Source: Siphonodentalium dalli
Taxonomy: Eukaryota; Mollusca; Scaphopoda; Gadilida; Siphonodentaliidae
Direction of reading: 5' to 3'
Assembly: GCA_032622095.1 (NCBI GenBank)
Contig: CP136063.1
Span: 203,657,934 to 203,721,933, forward strand
DNA: 64,000 nucleotides
In this document: positions 11,734-22,490 of the stretch, in pieces
Layout: each line of letters starts with the position of its first letter
Numbering within the stretch: the first letter of the stretch is position 1
Notes under the pieces: generated by a model
What the model saw: the letters and a program-made list of their open reading frames with translations, nothing else
Told to the model about the DNA's origin: nothing
Databases searched by the model: none
Program-made: the position numbers and the translations under genes

Positions 11734-12303
11734 CCCTTTCATGACTGGAGCTGCACCAGCATAAAATATCCTGTGTCAGTGCTTTCTCTTATATATGTTA
11801 GTCTCCCATGGGGATCCTTGTATATATAAGAGAATGAACTGGCTTACAAGGTCAAGGTAAATATTGTTAGGCCAATGTTTTCTCTTAGGCCATGTGGTTT
11901 GGGTTTCCCTACCGACCCTATTTTAAACCCCCTACCCTAAAGTTTTTGTTAATGATTTAATTTTTTCTCAAAAGTACATGTATCTCAGAATAGGTTGATT
12001 TCTAAGTAATAGTATTGTGTAATATTAAAATTTATACAAAAATAATCAAAAGTAGTTTTATGTCAATCTTGCAGAGCAAAATACGCACATGAAAGGTCAT
12101 AAGAGTATGTCAAAATAAAAAAAATTACTTAACAAAATAAAATGTCAAGCCTACCTACCGTCCCTATTTTTTTTCGGCTTGTAACCCAAACCAGACATTT
12201 AATTTTCCATGGCCTTATATATGCGAGGCTCCCTATGGGGGACTCGCGTATATAAGTGAATGCATTGACACAGGGTTTTTAGGAAGCTCCAATCATGAAA
12301 GGG
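11734..12303. mobile_element. Family B2 MITE interrupted by a Harbinger-like element
   Basis: CCCTTTCATGACTGGAGCTG to ATCATGAAAGGG, with TTAA at 11730-11733 and 12304-12307. Its second palindrome is split at TCTCTTA by an insertion (11888-12214). Confidence 0.8.
11888..12214. mobile_element. Harbinger-like MITE (family D), nested
   Basis: 327 bp flanked by TTA (11885-11887, 12215-12217). It begins GGCCATGTGGTTTGGG and ends with the complement of GTCTGGTTTGGG...CCATGGCC. GG..CC termini and a TTA duplication match PIF/Harbinger. AT-rich interior, no open frame. Confidence 0.7.
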
Positions 12304-12313
12304 TTAACCTGCA

Positions 12314-12331
12314 CCCCCCCCCCCCCCCCCC
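12314..12331. repeat. Poly-C tract
   Basis: About 18 consecutive C, a few bases beyond the TTAA of the preceding B2 element. Confidence 0.9.
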
Positions 12332-12581
12332 AAAACAACATACTTTACACAAAATATTGGTTAGAAATTTAAACTATCAATCACAAAATATTTTTCAGTC
12401 TAACATTTCAAATTATTGAGTAGAGCTGCAACGATGCGGAACTTCAAGATGCATTGTGCATCACGATGCAGAATTGCTTGTTGTCAGTATGAATTAATTC
12501 AGCCTTCGTTGCAGGAATTAAGTTCTCACTGCCCAAATGGCAAATTCAAACTGGTTCCTGAAATTGGGAAGGGTACATTAA

Positions 12582-12986
12582 CCCTTTCATGACTGGAGCT
12601 TCCTGAAATTATGCGAAAACCTTCTGCCAATGCATTCTCTTATATATATGCGAAACTCGCATATATAAGAGAATACTTTGGCCTAACAATATTTACCTTG
12701 ACCTTGTAAGCCAGTGCATTCTCTTATATATGCGAGGCTTCCTATGAGAGACTCACATACAGTAATGCCCTAATTAATCGACTCCATAACCACAGCAGAA
12801 TTATGGGTAACTTTTAGTTAGAAATATGGCTTGTTGCCATTCATCGGAAAGCTCTCGGGGGAAAAGTTGCCCATAATTCTTCTGTGGTTAAAGGGTCGAT
12901 TACTTAGGGCATTACTGTATATGTAAGAGAATGCACTGGCACAGGATCTTTAATTCTGCACCATCGCAGCTCCCATCATGAAAGAG
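12582..12986. mobile_element. Family B2 MITE interrupted by family A
   Basis: CCCTTTCATGACTGGAGCTT (TTAA at 12578-12581) to CATCATGAAAGAG; the right GGG has mutated to GAG. It holds a family-A element in the loop of palindrome 2. Confidence 0.8.
12760..12917. mobile_element. Family A foldback element nested in B2
   Basis: 158 bp with TA on both sides (12758-12759, 12918-12919), CAGTAATGCCCTAATTAATC to CTTAGGGCATTACTG. An internal part of the right arm is deleted. Confidence 0.85.
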
Positions 12987-13184
12987 TAAAACTCGGAATG
13001 AAATTGATGTCACTCTGGGGAATAAATGATGAAAAACTGAATACTTGATTGTTGTTAAATAGCATTTGATGATTTTGTTATGCTTTTCGCGAATCGTGAT
13101 ACTACAGTACATCGCGTCAGACTTTTACGATGCGATGCATAGACAAAATCATAGTGCATAGTTGCAGCCCTCATTTAAGGAGTA

Positions 13185-13370
13185 CAGTAATGCCCTAAAT
13201 AATCGACTCCTTAACCACATAATTATGGGTAATTTTTCAGGATTTAGTCGGAAATATGGCTTGTTGCCATTCATCGGAAAGCTCTCACTGAGAGCTTTCC
13301 GATGAATGGCAACAAGCAATTACCCATAATTCTGCTGTGGTTAAGGAGTCGATTATTTAGGGCATTACTG
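13185..13370. mobile_element. Family A foldback element upstream of a PKA-C exon
   Basis: Flanked by TA (13183-13184, 13371-13372). Near-perfect inverted arms meet at CTCTCACTGAGAG. It ends 107 bp before the PKA-C exon at 13478, inside that intron. Confidence 0.88.
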
Positions 13371-13477
13371 TATTTTTTAGTGAGACATAAATCCCTGCCA
13401 AGTTGCCATGTTTACTTTTCAGTGATGATTGTTGTGAAATATTAAGTTTGTACTTATTTGTCAATCTACTTTTATAG

Positions 13478-13690
<213 letters not shown>

Positions 13691-14326
13691 ATACATTTTT
13701 TTGTGGTCGAAGCTAATGAGAGTATTTTCTTAAGAAATGAAGAGAACAACTAAAAGTCCTTCCTGTTAATTAATGCCTGGGATGATATCACCCATGATGA
13801 GCATGATAAGTGTGCCCATAGTCAATATATATATATATATATCCACCGCTCACTACCTCTGTACATAAAGCCTGCCTAATAAACGTTACGTTTATTACAT
13901 CAAGGTAGCTTTATTAGGTCAACGTAGCTTTATTAGGTTAGTACTACTTTTATGATGTAACTTGATTTGCAAATTGCGCAGGTTACTAGGGACGTCAACC
14001 GGCCATTTATGTCATTGTGATTTCAGAACGTTTTTATCATGCATAATTCACTAAAATAATTCCTAAAATGATATATGTTTTAGCTCTAAAACATCTATAA
14101 ATCATCAGAATAAGGTCTGCTTAGAATAACTGTAAAAAGGCCAACGAACTATTTCGCTCTAAGCTGCACTCTGGTTTTCCCATGTCATGAATGCTAATTA
14201 GTTTGCTTGACCTAATAAATGTAATGGCATCATCGAAGTAACGAATGTAAAACTGAGGAAAAAGACGGATTTACCTCACAAAAGGCAAGTTTTGTGCGAT
14301 GGATAAATAAAATATGTATCTTTGTT

Positions 14327-14446
14327 GTCGCTTAAACTGTTTTTTTCGACTCGGGGGGATTTGGCATCTATTGGACTTGGCAGAGCCTCGCCAATAGATG
14401 CTCAAATCCCCCTCATGGACATAAACGGTTTTAAGCGACGACACTA
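14327..14446. repeat. Inverted repeat in PKA-C intron
   Basis: GTCGCTTAAACTGTTT and GGGGGATTTGGCATCTATTGG on the left are mirrored by CCAATAGATGCTCAAATCCCC and AAACGGTTTTAAGCGAC. It looks like a small foldback element. The target duplication is unclear. Confidence 0.65.
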
Positions 14447-14802
14447 GCTACATATTCTATATATAATTTTTAATATTTATCACATAATAACCCCTAAACC
14501 TGGCTCATATTTTTAGTAATACACATGTGTATTATCGTAGCAGTGACGTAAGAGCTTAGAGCAATGATGCCAATGCCGCAACTTTATTATTATGGTAATT
14601 AGAATATAATTATGATATTCGATTTGTGTTGGGTTATTTAGTGTTGACTGTGAGATATACATGGGTGGTTGAACAATTTTGTCGACATGAAAAGACACAT
14701 TTAAAAAGGAACTATATTTTTTCTTAAAGGTGTCTTTACTTCCTCTTTTGTTGTGATAAGGAAATCAATATTCAGTGCATTCGGTTAATAAATTTTGTAT
14801 AG

Positions 14803-15009
<207 letters not shown>

Positions 15010-15040
15010 TAGTGGCTTGGTCAGCCAACCGTCCACCTAC

Positions 15041-15450
15041 GAGCCTTGAAATAGTGTCTGTCATTTGCATAATGAGGTCCCCAGTCAGTGGTTGCATTTA
15101 GTGATGCTACCCCACGCAGTGGACTAGCATCACTAAATTCATCCTCTGACCTGGGGACCTCATTCTGCTTAGGCCTCATCTTCTGGGAAGTATCTATAGT
15201 CTCAAAAATTAACATTGTTTTTAGTGACTTTTTCCCATCTGTTCAATTTCTATATCCCATAATTTACAGAAGATAACATGAATAATCAAGGTGACTAATG
15301 GGTGAACATCACCAACTTCAACTGGGGAACTTCAATCTGATCCTAGGTCTCCCATAGCTTCAGCGCAGAATGAGGTCCCCAGAGGATGAATCTGGTGACA
15401 TTAGCCTGTTGTGCGGGGTAGAATAACTAAATTCCCCCTTTGGGGACCTC
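15041..15450. mobile_element. Family F long-form hAT-like MITE
   Basis: Left end GAGCCTTGAAATAGTGTCTG, then palindrome CATCACTAAATTCATCCTCT, the middle section (TCTTCTGGGAAGTATCTATAG) and a second palindrome ending GGGGACCTCACTGG. The right terminus is degraded. Confidence 0.65.
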
Positions 15451-16830
15451 ACTGGTATTGCTTGTTCTCATGCACCTCCCTAATCGCGCAAAGGGAGCCT
15501 CATAAAAAAAATATATTGCAAATTTATCAAAAATTTTCAAATAGTTCAAAACTAAAGCACAAAATTGATCCACAATTAGAATGTTAGGTATGTTTCTGAT
15601 AATGATGTAATGCCATTGGAACATCCATTGGCATCCTTATAGATTATTTGGAAAATTGTTGTTTTTCCATAAAATGATCCATATATGCATTACTTTCCAG
15701 AATTATTGGAAAAAATAAAAATAAAAAGCCCTCTTCCCCATCCAATTTTCTTTATATAATTGCCTGAGAACACAGGTATTTATTTTTAATAGCCTTAGGT
15801 TAAATTGTGAAACTGAATGTCACATATGAAATTGTTCAAATAGTTAATTTCAGTTGTCACATTCCATGAAGGCTATTCCATCAGTTACTGTTAATTATTA
15901 AACTGACTCTTTGACCCCTTCACATATTTGAATGGCACATAGCACATACTCTCGTGTCTGGAATCAAATTTATTACTGAAGCATTGACCCAAGAGACACC
16001 CTAGGTTGCCACTTATTCCCATATAGTTATACGACCCTGTCATCAAACATACACATCACTTGATAGGCATTCAAAATTCAGAAGTCTTCAGATGAAATGT
16101 ACATGCACAATTAACATGACCTACTTACGAAAGAAGTGTCGGCTGACGGCTGTGTATTTTAGAAGTAAACATATTAATAAGCCTATATTATGTAAAATTA
16201 TTTGGTATGCGCCATATATATAACTAGTTTACAACAAGATTCCATCAAGTTTCATGTTTACGTCAATGCGACAACAGCGGAAATAATTTCAATTGTAGGA
16301 ACATGTGCTATTAATAGCTAGCTGGAAAAGCCATGTTCTGTAGATCTGAAGGTGGCTGTTTTAAAACCGACATGTTAACGCTAAAATAATCATGTTTGTT
16401 TTCACAAATGAGCTCTAAAATTATTTACCTTAGTATTTATATACACCGGATACAAATAATATAGATATATTTATACATAATAAAGCCACACGTGGTTATC
16501 GGATTTTAAATCCATGTTCCTGCAAGCGTTTCGGAAGTCTCGTTACTTTGTCTCAAAACATGTGACTCTCAGTCAACAATATATCTAGTATATTGACACT
16601 TACTGATTTATAAACAACACTCGATCAAGATTTGTTGGGGATAAAAACATAATTGGCTGGTCAAGACCTGTTACCTCTCTTCCAAAATTACTACTAGTAG
16701 TACAATACACAAATAAATAAACGTGCAGACTGGAATAAGCCTCATGCAGGGTGAAAAATCATCCAAAATTTAATAAAACGTAGGATATAGAATATACTAT
16801 TTTGCTAGATCATTATTCTGATGATGTATT
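15451..16830. other. PKA-C intron, no feature recognised
   Basis: AT-rich intronic DNA without recognisable exon or repeat. Confidence 0.4.
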
Positions 16831-16837
16831 GATATCA

Positions 16838-16865
16838 CCCCCCCCCCCCCCCCCCCCCCCCCCCC
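16838..16865. repeat. Poly-C tract
   Basis: About 28 uninterrupted C in an otherwise AT-rich intron, 32 bp before the target duplication of a family-F element. The length is likely uncertain in any assembly. Confidence 0.95.
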
Positions 16866-16904
16866 GATCTAATTTACTTATATATTGGGAATTCAGGTAA
16901 GAGG

Positions 16905-17158
16905 CAAGCCTTGAAATAGTGTGTCTGTCATTTGCAGAATGAGGTCCCCAGAGGGTGAATTTAGTGATGCTACCCCGCATAGTGGGCTAGCATCACCAAA
17001 TTCACCCTCTGGGAACCTCATTCTGCTGAGGTGTAAGCAGAATGAGGTCCCCAGAGGGTGAATTTGGTGATGCTAGCCCGCTATGCGGGGTAGCATCACT
17101 AAATTCACCCTCTGGGGACCTAATTCTGCAAATGACAGACACACTATTTCAAGGCTTG
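16905..17158. mobile_element. Family F hAT-like MITE with 8-bp TSD
   Basis: CAAGCCTTGAAATAGTGTGT to ACACACTATTTCAAGGCTTG, with the perfect 8-bp duplication GTAAGAGG at 16897-16904 and 17159-17166. The interior is two successive palindromes. An 8-bp TSD and CA..TG ends support hAT. Confidence 0.85.
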
Positions 17159-17537
17159 GTAAGAGGTGTTGTTTGTCCTCGACTTGTTCAAATCACATCT
17201 TCTGCATGAACGTATGTTTTGTATGCCTTCCCATTTCTACTTGTAAAGAATGCTTGCTTGTCACTAATTGCGTAATCAATTTTCGTTCAACCAGAAGTAT
17301 ATTATTTTAGTTAAGAGGTTGTATCATCAACATGGAATTTAACTTGACCCAGGCAATCAAGTTTATTGTAATCCGCATCGCTACCTCGTATATCAATTAC
17401 ACAAAAATACGCCACCCTTGTCGATAGTGGTCACGAAGTCTAGCTTGGAAAGCTGCACCAAATTGATCAACTTTAACTATTTTTGGCAAATCGCAAACAT
17501 AAACAAAACCATATCTGTATGTAAAGATTGTCCTTAA

Positions 17538-17761
17538 TTCCATGACTGAAGCTTTCTGAAATTTTGCGAAAACCCTTTGTCAATGCACACTCTTATATAT
17601 GCGAGTCTCCCATAGGGAGCCTTGCATATAAAAGAATGCTTTGGCCTATTATTACCTTGAGTTTGTAAGCCAGTGCATTCTCTATGGGAGACTCGCATAT
17701 ATAAAAGAATGCACTGGCACAGGATCTTTAATGCTGGACCAGCGCAACTCCCGTCATGAAA
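17538..17761. mobile_element. Family B2 MITE, diverged ends
   Basis: TTCCATGACTGAAGCTTTCT to CCGTCATGAAA with TTAA at 17534-17537 and 17762-17765. The CCC/GGG termini have mutated, but the TTAA sites remain. Confidence 0.7.
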
Positions 17762-18247
17762 TTAATTTGCGTGGCCATCATTGATAAATATATGGTTTTT
17801 ACCATAAAATGCAAATTCAAGCACAACCTCTTGCATTTGTTGATTGATTGATTGATTTTATTTGATGACAAGTAAATGTACATATAGAAAATTTTACAGA
17901 CAAAATAAGCGATTAACAGTAAAATGTAAACAATATATAGCAGCTTTGTATAATAATATGTGGTGATAAGAGGCTGCAAAAGGGATCGGATTGAAACAAA
18001 AATTTAGGCTGAGACTAGCGGAGAGTGAAGAAGTTAAAATTAATTCCTCATGCACAGACTAGCCATAGGGGATGGCACAAGAAAGCACAATACAGGCTTA
18101 TTTCCATTGTGGTCCCCGGAAGCTGTAAATTTGTATTTGTTCTTGGTATCCCTTTGGGAGCTGGAATTCAATTTTATGAAAATGTCAGGGTGAAAACCAT
18201 TAAGATGGCAATGCGAGGTGTGGAGGGGAAAAAAAATCTTTCTAACC

Positions 18248-18711
18248 CAAGCCGGAGTTTAGTGTGCCTGTCATTTGCAGAATAAGTCCCCAGAGGGTGA
18301 ATTTAGTGATTCTATCCCGCATAGCGGGCTAGCATAACTAAATTCACCCTCTGGGGACCTCATTCTGCTTAGGCCTCATCTTCTCTGGACAGTTTCTTTA
18401 TTATCAAATATCTATAGAAACTTCTTCATATAGATTCTATTTCTTTTTTAGTTTTGTTTCTCTATACATGTATCCCCAAATTGGCAGATGACACATTGCA
18501 TAATCGAGGTTTCCAATGGGTGTAAATCACAATATTCACCATTTGGGAACTTCAATCTGAGTCTATGTCTCCTATAGCAGATGAGGCCATGCAGAATGAG
18601 GTCAGCAGAGGGTGAATTTAGTGATGCTAGCCTGCTATGTGGGATAGTGTCACTAAATTCACCCTCTGGGGACCTCATTCTGCAAATGACAGGCACACTA
18701 AACTCAGGCTT
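18248..18711. mobile_element. Family F long subfamily (F2)
   Basis: CAAGCCGGAGTTTAGTGTGC to GCACACTAAACTCAGGCTTG, with two palindromes separated by a ~200-bp middle. The flanks carry a ~22-bp imperfect direct repeat (GAGGGGAAAAAA.. ..CTTTCTA), longer than an 8-bp duplication. It lies 56 bp before a PKA-C exon. Confidence 0.75.
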
Positions 18712-18767
18712 GAGGGGAAAAAAGAACTTTCTAGCATGATGAATAATTGAATTATTTCTAATTTCAG

Positions 18768-18932
18768 GTTAGGTTTCCATCACATTTTAGTTCCGATTTA
18801 AAAGACTTGCTCAGGAGTTTGTTGCAAGTTGATCTTACCAAGAGATATGGCAATCTGAAAAATGGTGTCAATGACATCAAAGGTCATAAATGGTTCTCAA
18901 CGTCAGACTGGATCCAGATATATCAAAGAAAG
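18768..18932 (+). CDS. PRKACA: PKA-C exon: end of kinase C-lobe
   Basis: This 55-codon exon lies between acceptor atttcag and donor gtcagg. The donor has C at intron position +3, weaker than the others in the gene. It encodes residues 255-309, beginning [15 protein letters not shown] and ending WIQIYQRK. It covers the last helices of the C-lobe, including the conserved Arg of DLTKRYGN and the HKWF segment. A few conservative differences from mammals are present (for example Tyr for Phe after TKR, Ser for Ala/Thr near DW). Confidence 0.96.
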
Positions 18933-19044
18933 GTCAGGAATTTTATCAAGTTAACCCAGGACCAGCCTATAGGACGATTTGGGAGACATCTTTTCCCTCA
19001 AAATTTTTCCCCGGGAGAAGTGACCTCTCATATATATACCAGTA

Positions 19045-19180
19045 TGCGTATTCTCACCTGCCTAATAATAGTGATGGCTTAATAATAGTGATTGGCTGTA
19101 CTTTTAACTAAAATTAATAATAGTGATGGTGGCATTTTCACTCTTTGACTCACTGCCAAATAATAGTGAACATGAGGATT
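19045..19180 (+). repeat. AATAATAGTGA motif cluster (copy 2)
   Basis: CCTAATAATAGTGATGGCTT, AATAATAGTGATTGGC and AACTAAAATTAATAATAGTG match the cluster at 13590-13690 in the same orientation. Confidence 0.55.
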
Positions 19181-19339
19181 TATCTTTCATGATGCTTATT
19201 GGATCATAGAAGAGCGATGTTGGGGTATAAATTGAACTTCGGCCATTATTAAACATTTCCCTCAATAAATAGGGCTTCTTCTGTACTTTAATTTATCTGT
19301 CATCTGCTTTTATCACCTTAACATCCCTCCACATTTATA

Positions 19340-19647
19340 ATAGACCATTCCGATGTACACTTTTTAACTGACTGAGAGAATCCATTTAGTATAGAAAGAG
19401 CTAACCCTTCTTTACTGAATGGATTCTCTCATTGAGGTATAAAAGTATACATAGGAATGGTCTATTTATCTGGAGGCGGGAGGTTCAGGAAAATATAAGC
19501 AGATGACCGACAGATAATACAAGTGCAGAAAGTGGGAAATGTTCAGATCATAAATTTGACAAATGGCTTATTGCTGTTTGTTGAACTTATTATATGAACA
19601 GTTCTTCAGGTAACTACCAGTCAATGAGTATTTAGTAAAAAGGGGTT
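19340..19647. repeat. Family I repeat with internal inverted repeat
   Basis: ACCATTCCGATGTACACTTT ... GAGAGAATCCATTTAGTATA is mirrored by ACTGAATGGATTCTCTC ... AGTATACATAGGAATGGTCT. It continues with AGCAGATGACCGACAG, GGGAAATGTTCAG and GTCAATGAGTATTTAGTA, as in other I copies, and is followed directly by a B1 element. Confidence 0.6.
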
Positions 19648-19651
19648 TTAA

Positions 19652-20043
19652 CCCTTTACCCAACAGAAGGGCCCTGTGCCAATGCATTCTCTTATATATG
19701 CGAGTCGACCATAGGTCGCCTCGCATATATAAGAGAATGCATTGGCTTAACACATTAAAAATTATAAAATTGTTAAAGAATGTAAGAAAAAATGGTAAAA
19801 AGTGTTAAAAAAAGTTTTTTGTTAGGCCAATGCATTCTCTTATATATGCGAGGCGACCTATGGTCGACTCGCATATATAAGAGAATGCATTGGCACAGGG
19901 CATAACTGTAACTATCACAATGTGGTCAAGGAGCCGGTTCCAATGATATCCATATTTGTATGGTTCTATTGAGACAGACCGAAGATATTTTAGGCTGTTG
20001 AAGCTTTATTTGGCCGGTTATGGCCGGTGTGTTGGGTAAAGGG
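19652..20043. mobile_element. Family B1 MITE
   Basis: CCCTTTACCCAACAGAAGGG to GTGTTGGGTAAAGGG, TTAA at 19648-19651 and 20044-20047. Orientation is opposite to the 5737 copy; two palindromic modules. Confidence 0.85.
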
Positions 20044-20235
20044 TTAAAGACATAATATGTGTTTAAGAACACTACTTCAAAATAAAATTTTAACATTCAG
20101 CCATTTAATACTTTCCCACACCCAAATGAAGCATGTAACATTGGTGTAAACATATTTATTTTCCAATCCTGATAGCATACATGTAGGTGAATAAACATCA
20201 ATTCAAGCAGAAGTAAATATAATCGTGCATGTATA

Positions 20236-20444
20236 CAGCAATGCTCTAAGTAATCGACTTCTTAAAGACAGCAGAATTATGGATAACTTTTCAGGATTTA
20301 GTCGGAAATATGGCTTGTTGCCATTCATCGGAAAGCGGGAGAGCTTTCCCGATGAATGGCAACAAGCCATATTTCCGACTAAATCCTGAAAAGTTACCCA
20401 TAATTCTGCTGTCGTTAAGAAGTCGATTACTTGGAGCATTACTA
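20236..20444. mobile_element. Family A foldback element, variant arms
   Basis: TA-flanked. Both arms share variants against the common form (CGACTTCTTAA with TTAAGAAGTCG; GACAGCAG with CTGCTGTC), showing paired change. Confidence 0.85.
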
Positions 20445-20567
20445 TACATAAACAGGATGATTGGAAAGGGGATTAAACAACAAGCCCAGAAGCTTATGTT
20501 GCGTTTGTACCCTTTTGTTGAACTGATGGGAAGGACTCGAAATATAATGTCAGAGAGAGATAGATGT

Positions 20568-20873
20568 ATTAATATTGTTGAGAAAGTCGGAGAGAGATAC
20601 ATGTATTGATATTGTCGAGAGAGTCCGCGAGAGATACATGTATTGATAGTGTCCAGAGAGTCCGCGAGAGATACATGTATTGATAGTGTCGAGAGAGTCC
20701 GAGAGAGATACATGTATTGATATTGTCGAGAGAGTCCGCGAGAGATACATGTATTGATAGTGTCGAGAGAGTCCGCGAGAGATACATGTATTGATAGTGT
20801 CGAGAGAGTCTGCGAGAGATACATGTATTCATAGTGTCGAGAGAATCCGCGAGAGATACATGTATTGATAGGG
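20568..20873 (+). repeat. 37-bp minisatellite, about 8 copies
   Basis: Unit GAGAGATACATGTATTGATA plus GTGTCGAGAGAGTCCGC; successive units start 37 bp apart (for example 20641 and 20678). Several overlapping minus-strand frames are open only because of the repeat. Intron of PKA-C. Confidence 0.9.
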
Positions 20874-20959
20874 TCAATTAAATCCAACATTCAACCATTA
20901 TATAGCTGATAATTTCAACAACATCAGTTTACCTTTTCGTCCAATTTATCCATTTATAT

Positions 20960-21650
20960 ATATACTAGAAGGTGACCCGACTTCGTCCGGGCTTTGACCT
21001 TGAATTGACCATTTTGAAGGTCAAGGTCAGGTGGGGTCAAACACCAACACCCCAAAAATGGTGGAAATCGGCCCAGCGGATACCGAGATACCCTATGCAT
21101 CAAATTTTGTCCGGAAAATTCCGCCAGTTTAACCCGATTTGATTTCCACTCAAGTATATAAACGTGCCGCATATACACACGCTCATTAATTATCAAGTTT
21201 CAACGTAAAGATAAATTACCATCGGTGCCCGAGATATCGCCAAGACGTCTGAAACAGTCAAATGCATCGGCCGGTTAAGCGTTAACGTGATCTAACGTTA
21301 TGACCTCTAACGACGTCATAGAAGTTACACATTGTTTTTATCCTGATGGAAGATAGTACCACTTCTTCTTGATAATTGAGGCAGATAACTAAAACGTATA
21401 CATACGCATTATATATCGTTGGAAAGAGGAAACACGAAAGATTCTCACAGTGTCATTATTATGACTGGCATTTTATTATTCGCGCTGTTTCAAATCGATT
21501 TGTAAGCACCGAACTCAAATGAAAGTCCCGTAACACAGCGTAAAAACAGATTTGACCTCGGCACGTGAAAAGTTGACCTCGGATCTGAAAATTAATATGC
21601 CTTCCCGACCGATAGTACCCTCACATACGAAGTTTGGAAGATACACAGAC
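20960..21650. repeat. Possible old transposon remnant
   Basis: Starts ACTAGAAGGTGACCCGACTT, CGTCCGGGCTTTGACC, a style seen at ends of dispersed invertebrate repeats, with an internal AAGGTCAAGGTCA motif. Less AT-rich than its flanks. No second copy is in this window, so the repeat status is inferred. Confidence 0.3.
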
Positions 21651-22142
21651 AGATCTTCCAAAATATATAATAGATATAGCACATTATACAATGAATTAGT
21701 TTCAGTGCGATTTATTTGAGAAATGGATGTTTATATTGGTGTGTTCCGTGAAATTTGGGTGCAATATGGTCTGACATTTTGTGTGGAATGAAAGACTTGC
21801 CAAAAAGCATTCCACACGATGATAGTGCCTTTGAATTCCCGTTTGTCATCTGTTTACATTCCGTACGCTATGATTCAAAATACTATATGGCTTCCAATAT
21901 TTTTCCAACAAACTCTAATGAATGAAGAGTTGGAAAAGTTATTTCATTAAATATATGCCATTAAATACGTCAATGCTAGTCTTTATTTATCTGGGACTAT
22001 TTCTTTATGCGGGCAAACAATGCATAGTTACGTAAAACATCATCACAGGCCTTATTAGTTTCACATCCCATTTGTTGATATAAGTATGTTTTATCGAGGT
22101 TTTGGGTCATGTAATAAATATAATCTCCAACTTGCCCCCAGC

Positions 22143-22246
22143 CTATAGCGGAATTTACAAAACTTATCCAGTAAATAGGTCTGGACCTCGCCAAAGGCTC
22201 AGTCCAGACCTTATTTACTGGATTTGTTTTGTAAATTCTGCTATAA
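22143..22246. repeat. Inverted repeat before the last PKA-C exon
   Basis: TATAGCGGAATTTACAAAAC..ATCCAGTAAATAGGTCTGGAC is mirrored by GTCCAGACCTTATTTACTGG..TTTTGTAAATTCTGCTATA. It could fold in the nascent transcript 120 bp before the acceptor. Confidence 0.75.
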
Positions 22247-22364
22247 ACTGGTGACTCCTTGTAGATCCTCTATATACCTAATGTTTATATGTGTTCTGTT
22301 ATATCGATTACGCACTCATTGTGAATTGGTCAATAATAATAAGTTTAATTTGTTGTATTGACAG

Positions 22365-22490
22365 ATCGAAGCTCCATTTGTTCCAAAATGCAAAGGTCCA
22401 GGAGATGCCAGCAACTTTGACGACTATGAAGAAGAGCCACTGCGAATATCATCAACAGAGAAATGTACAAAGGAATTTGCCGAGTTTTAA
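22365..22490 (+). CDS. PRKACA: PKA-C terminal exon: C-tail and stop codon
   Basis: After acceptor tattgacag this exon encodes 41 residues and TAA (22488-22490), residues 310-350. It holds the AGC-kinase C-tail: Phe327 and Tyr330 in NFDDYEEE, which touch the ATP site, the phosphosite-equivalent Ser338 in RISS, and the terminal hydrophobic motif. That motif reads FAEF instead of the mammalian FTEF. The acidic cluster is EEEPL rather than EEEEI. The length matches the family exactly, so this is an intact gene end and not a processed copy. Confidence 0.96.
   Translation: MEAPFVPKCKGPGDASNFDDYEEEPLRISSTEKCTKEFAEF

Larger units (their letters stand above)
12422..13170. mobile_element. Candidate hAT-like element (family P) hosting two later insertions
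   Basis: TAGAGCTGCAACGATGCG at the left and the complement of GAGGGCTGCAACTATGCA at the right form terminal inverted repeats of a type typical of hAT elements. Subterminal ATGCATCG-like motifs occur at both ends. No convincing 8-bp duplication was found. A B2 element (which itself holds a family-A element) sits in the middle. Confidence 0.5.

Noticed and set aside
20291-20890. 199-codon minus frame and overlapping ones
   Set aside because: They consist of a family-A foldback element followed by a 37-bp minisatellite read in three frames.
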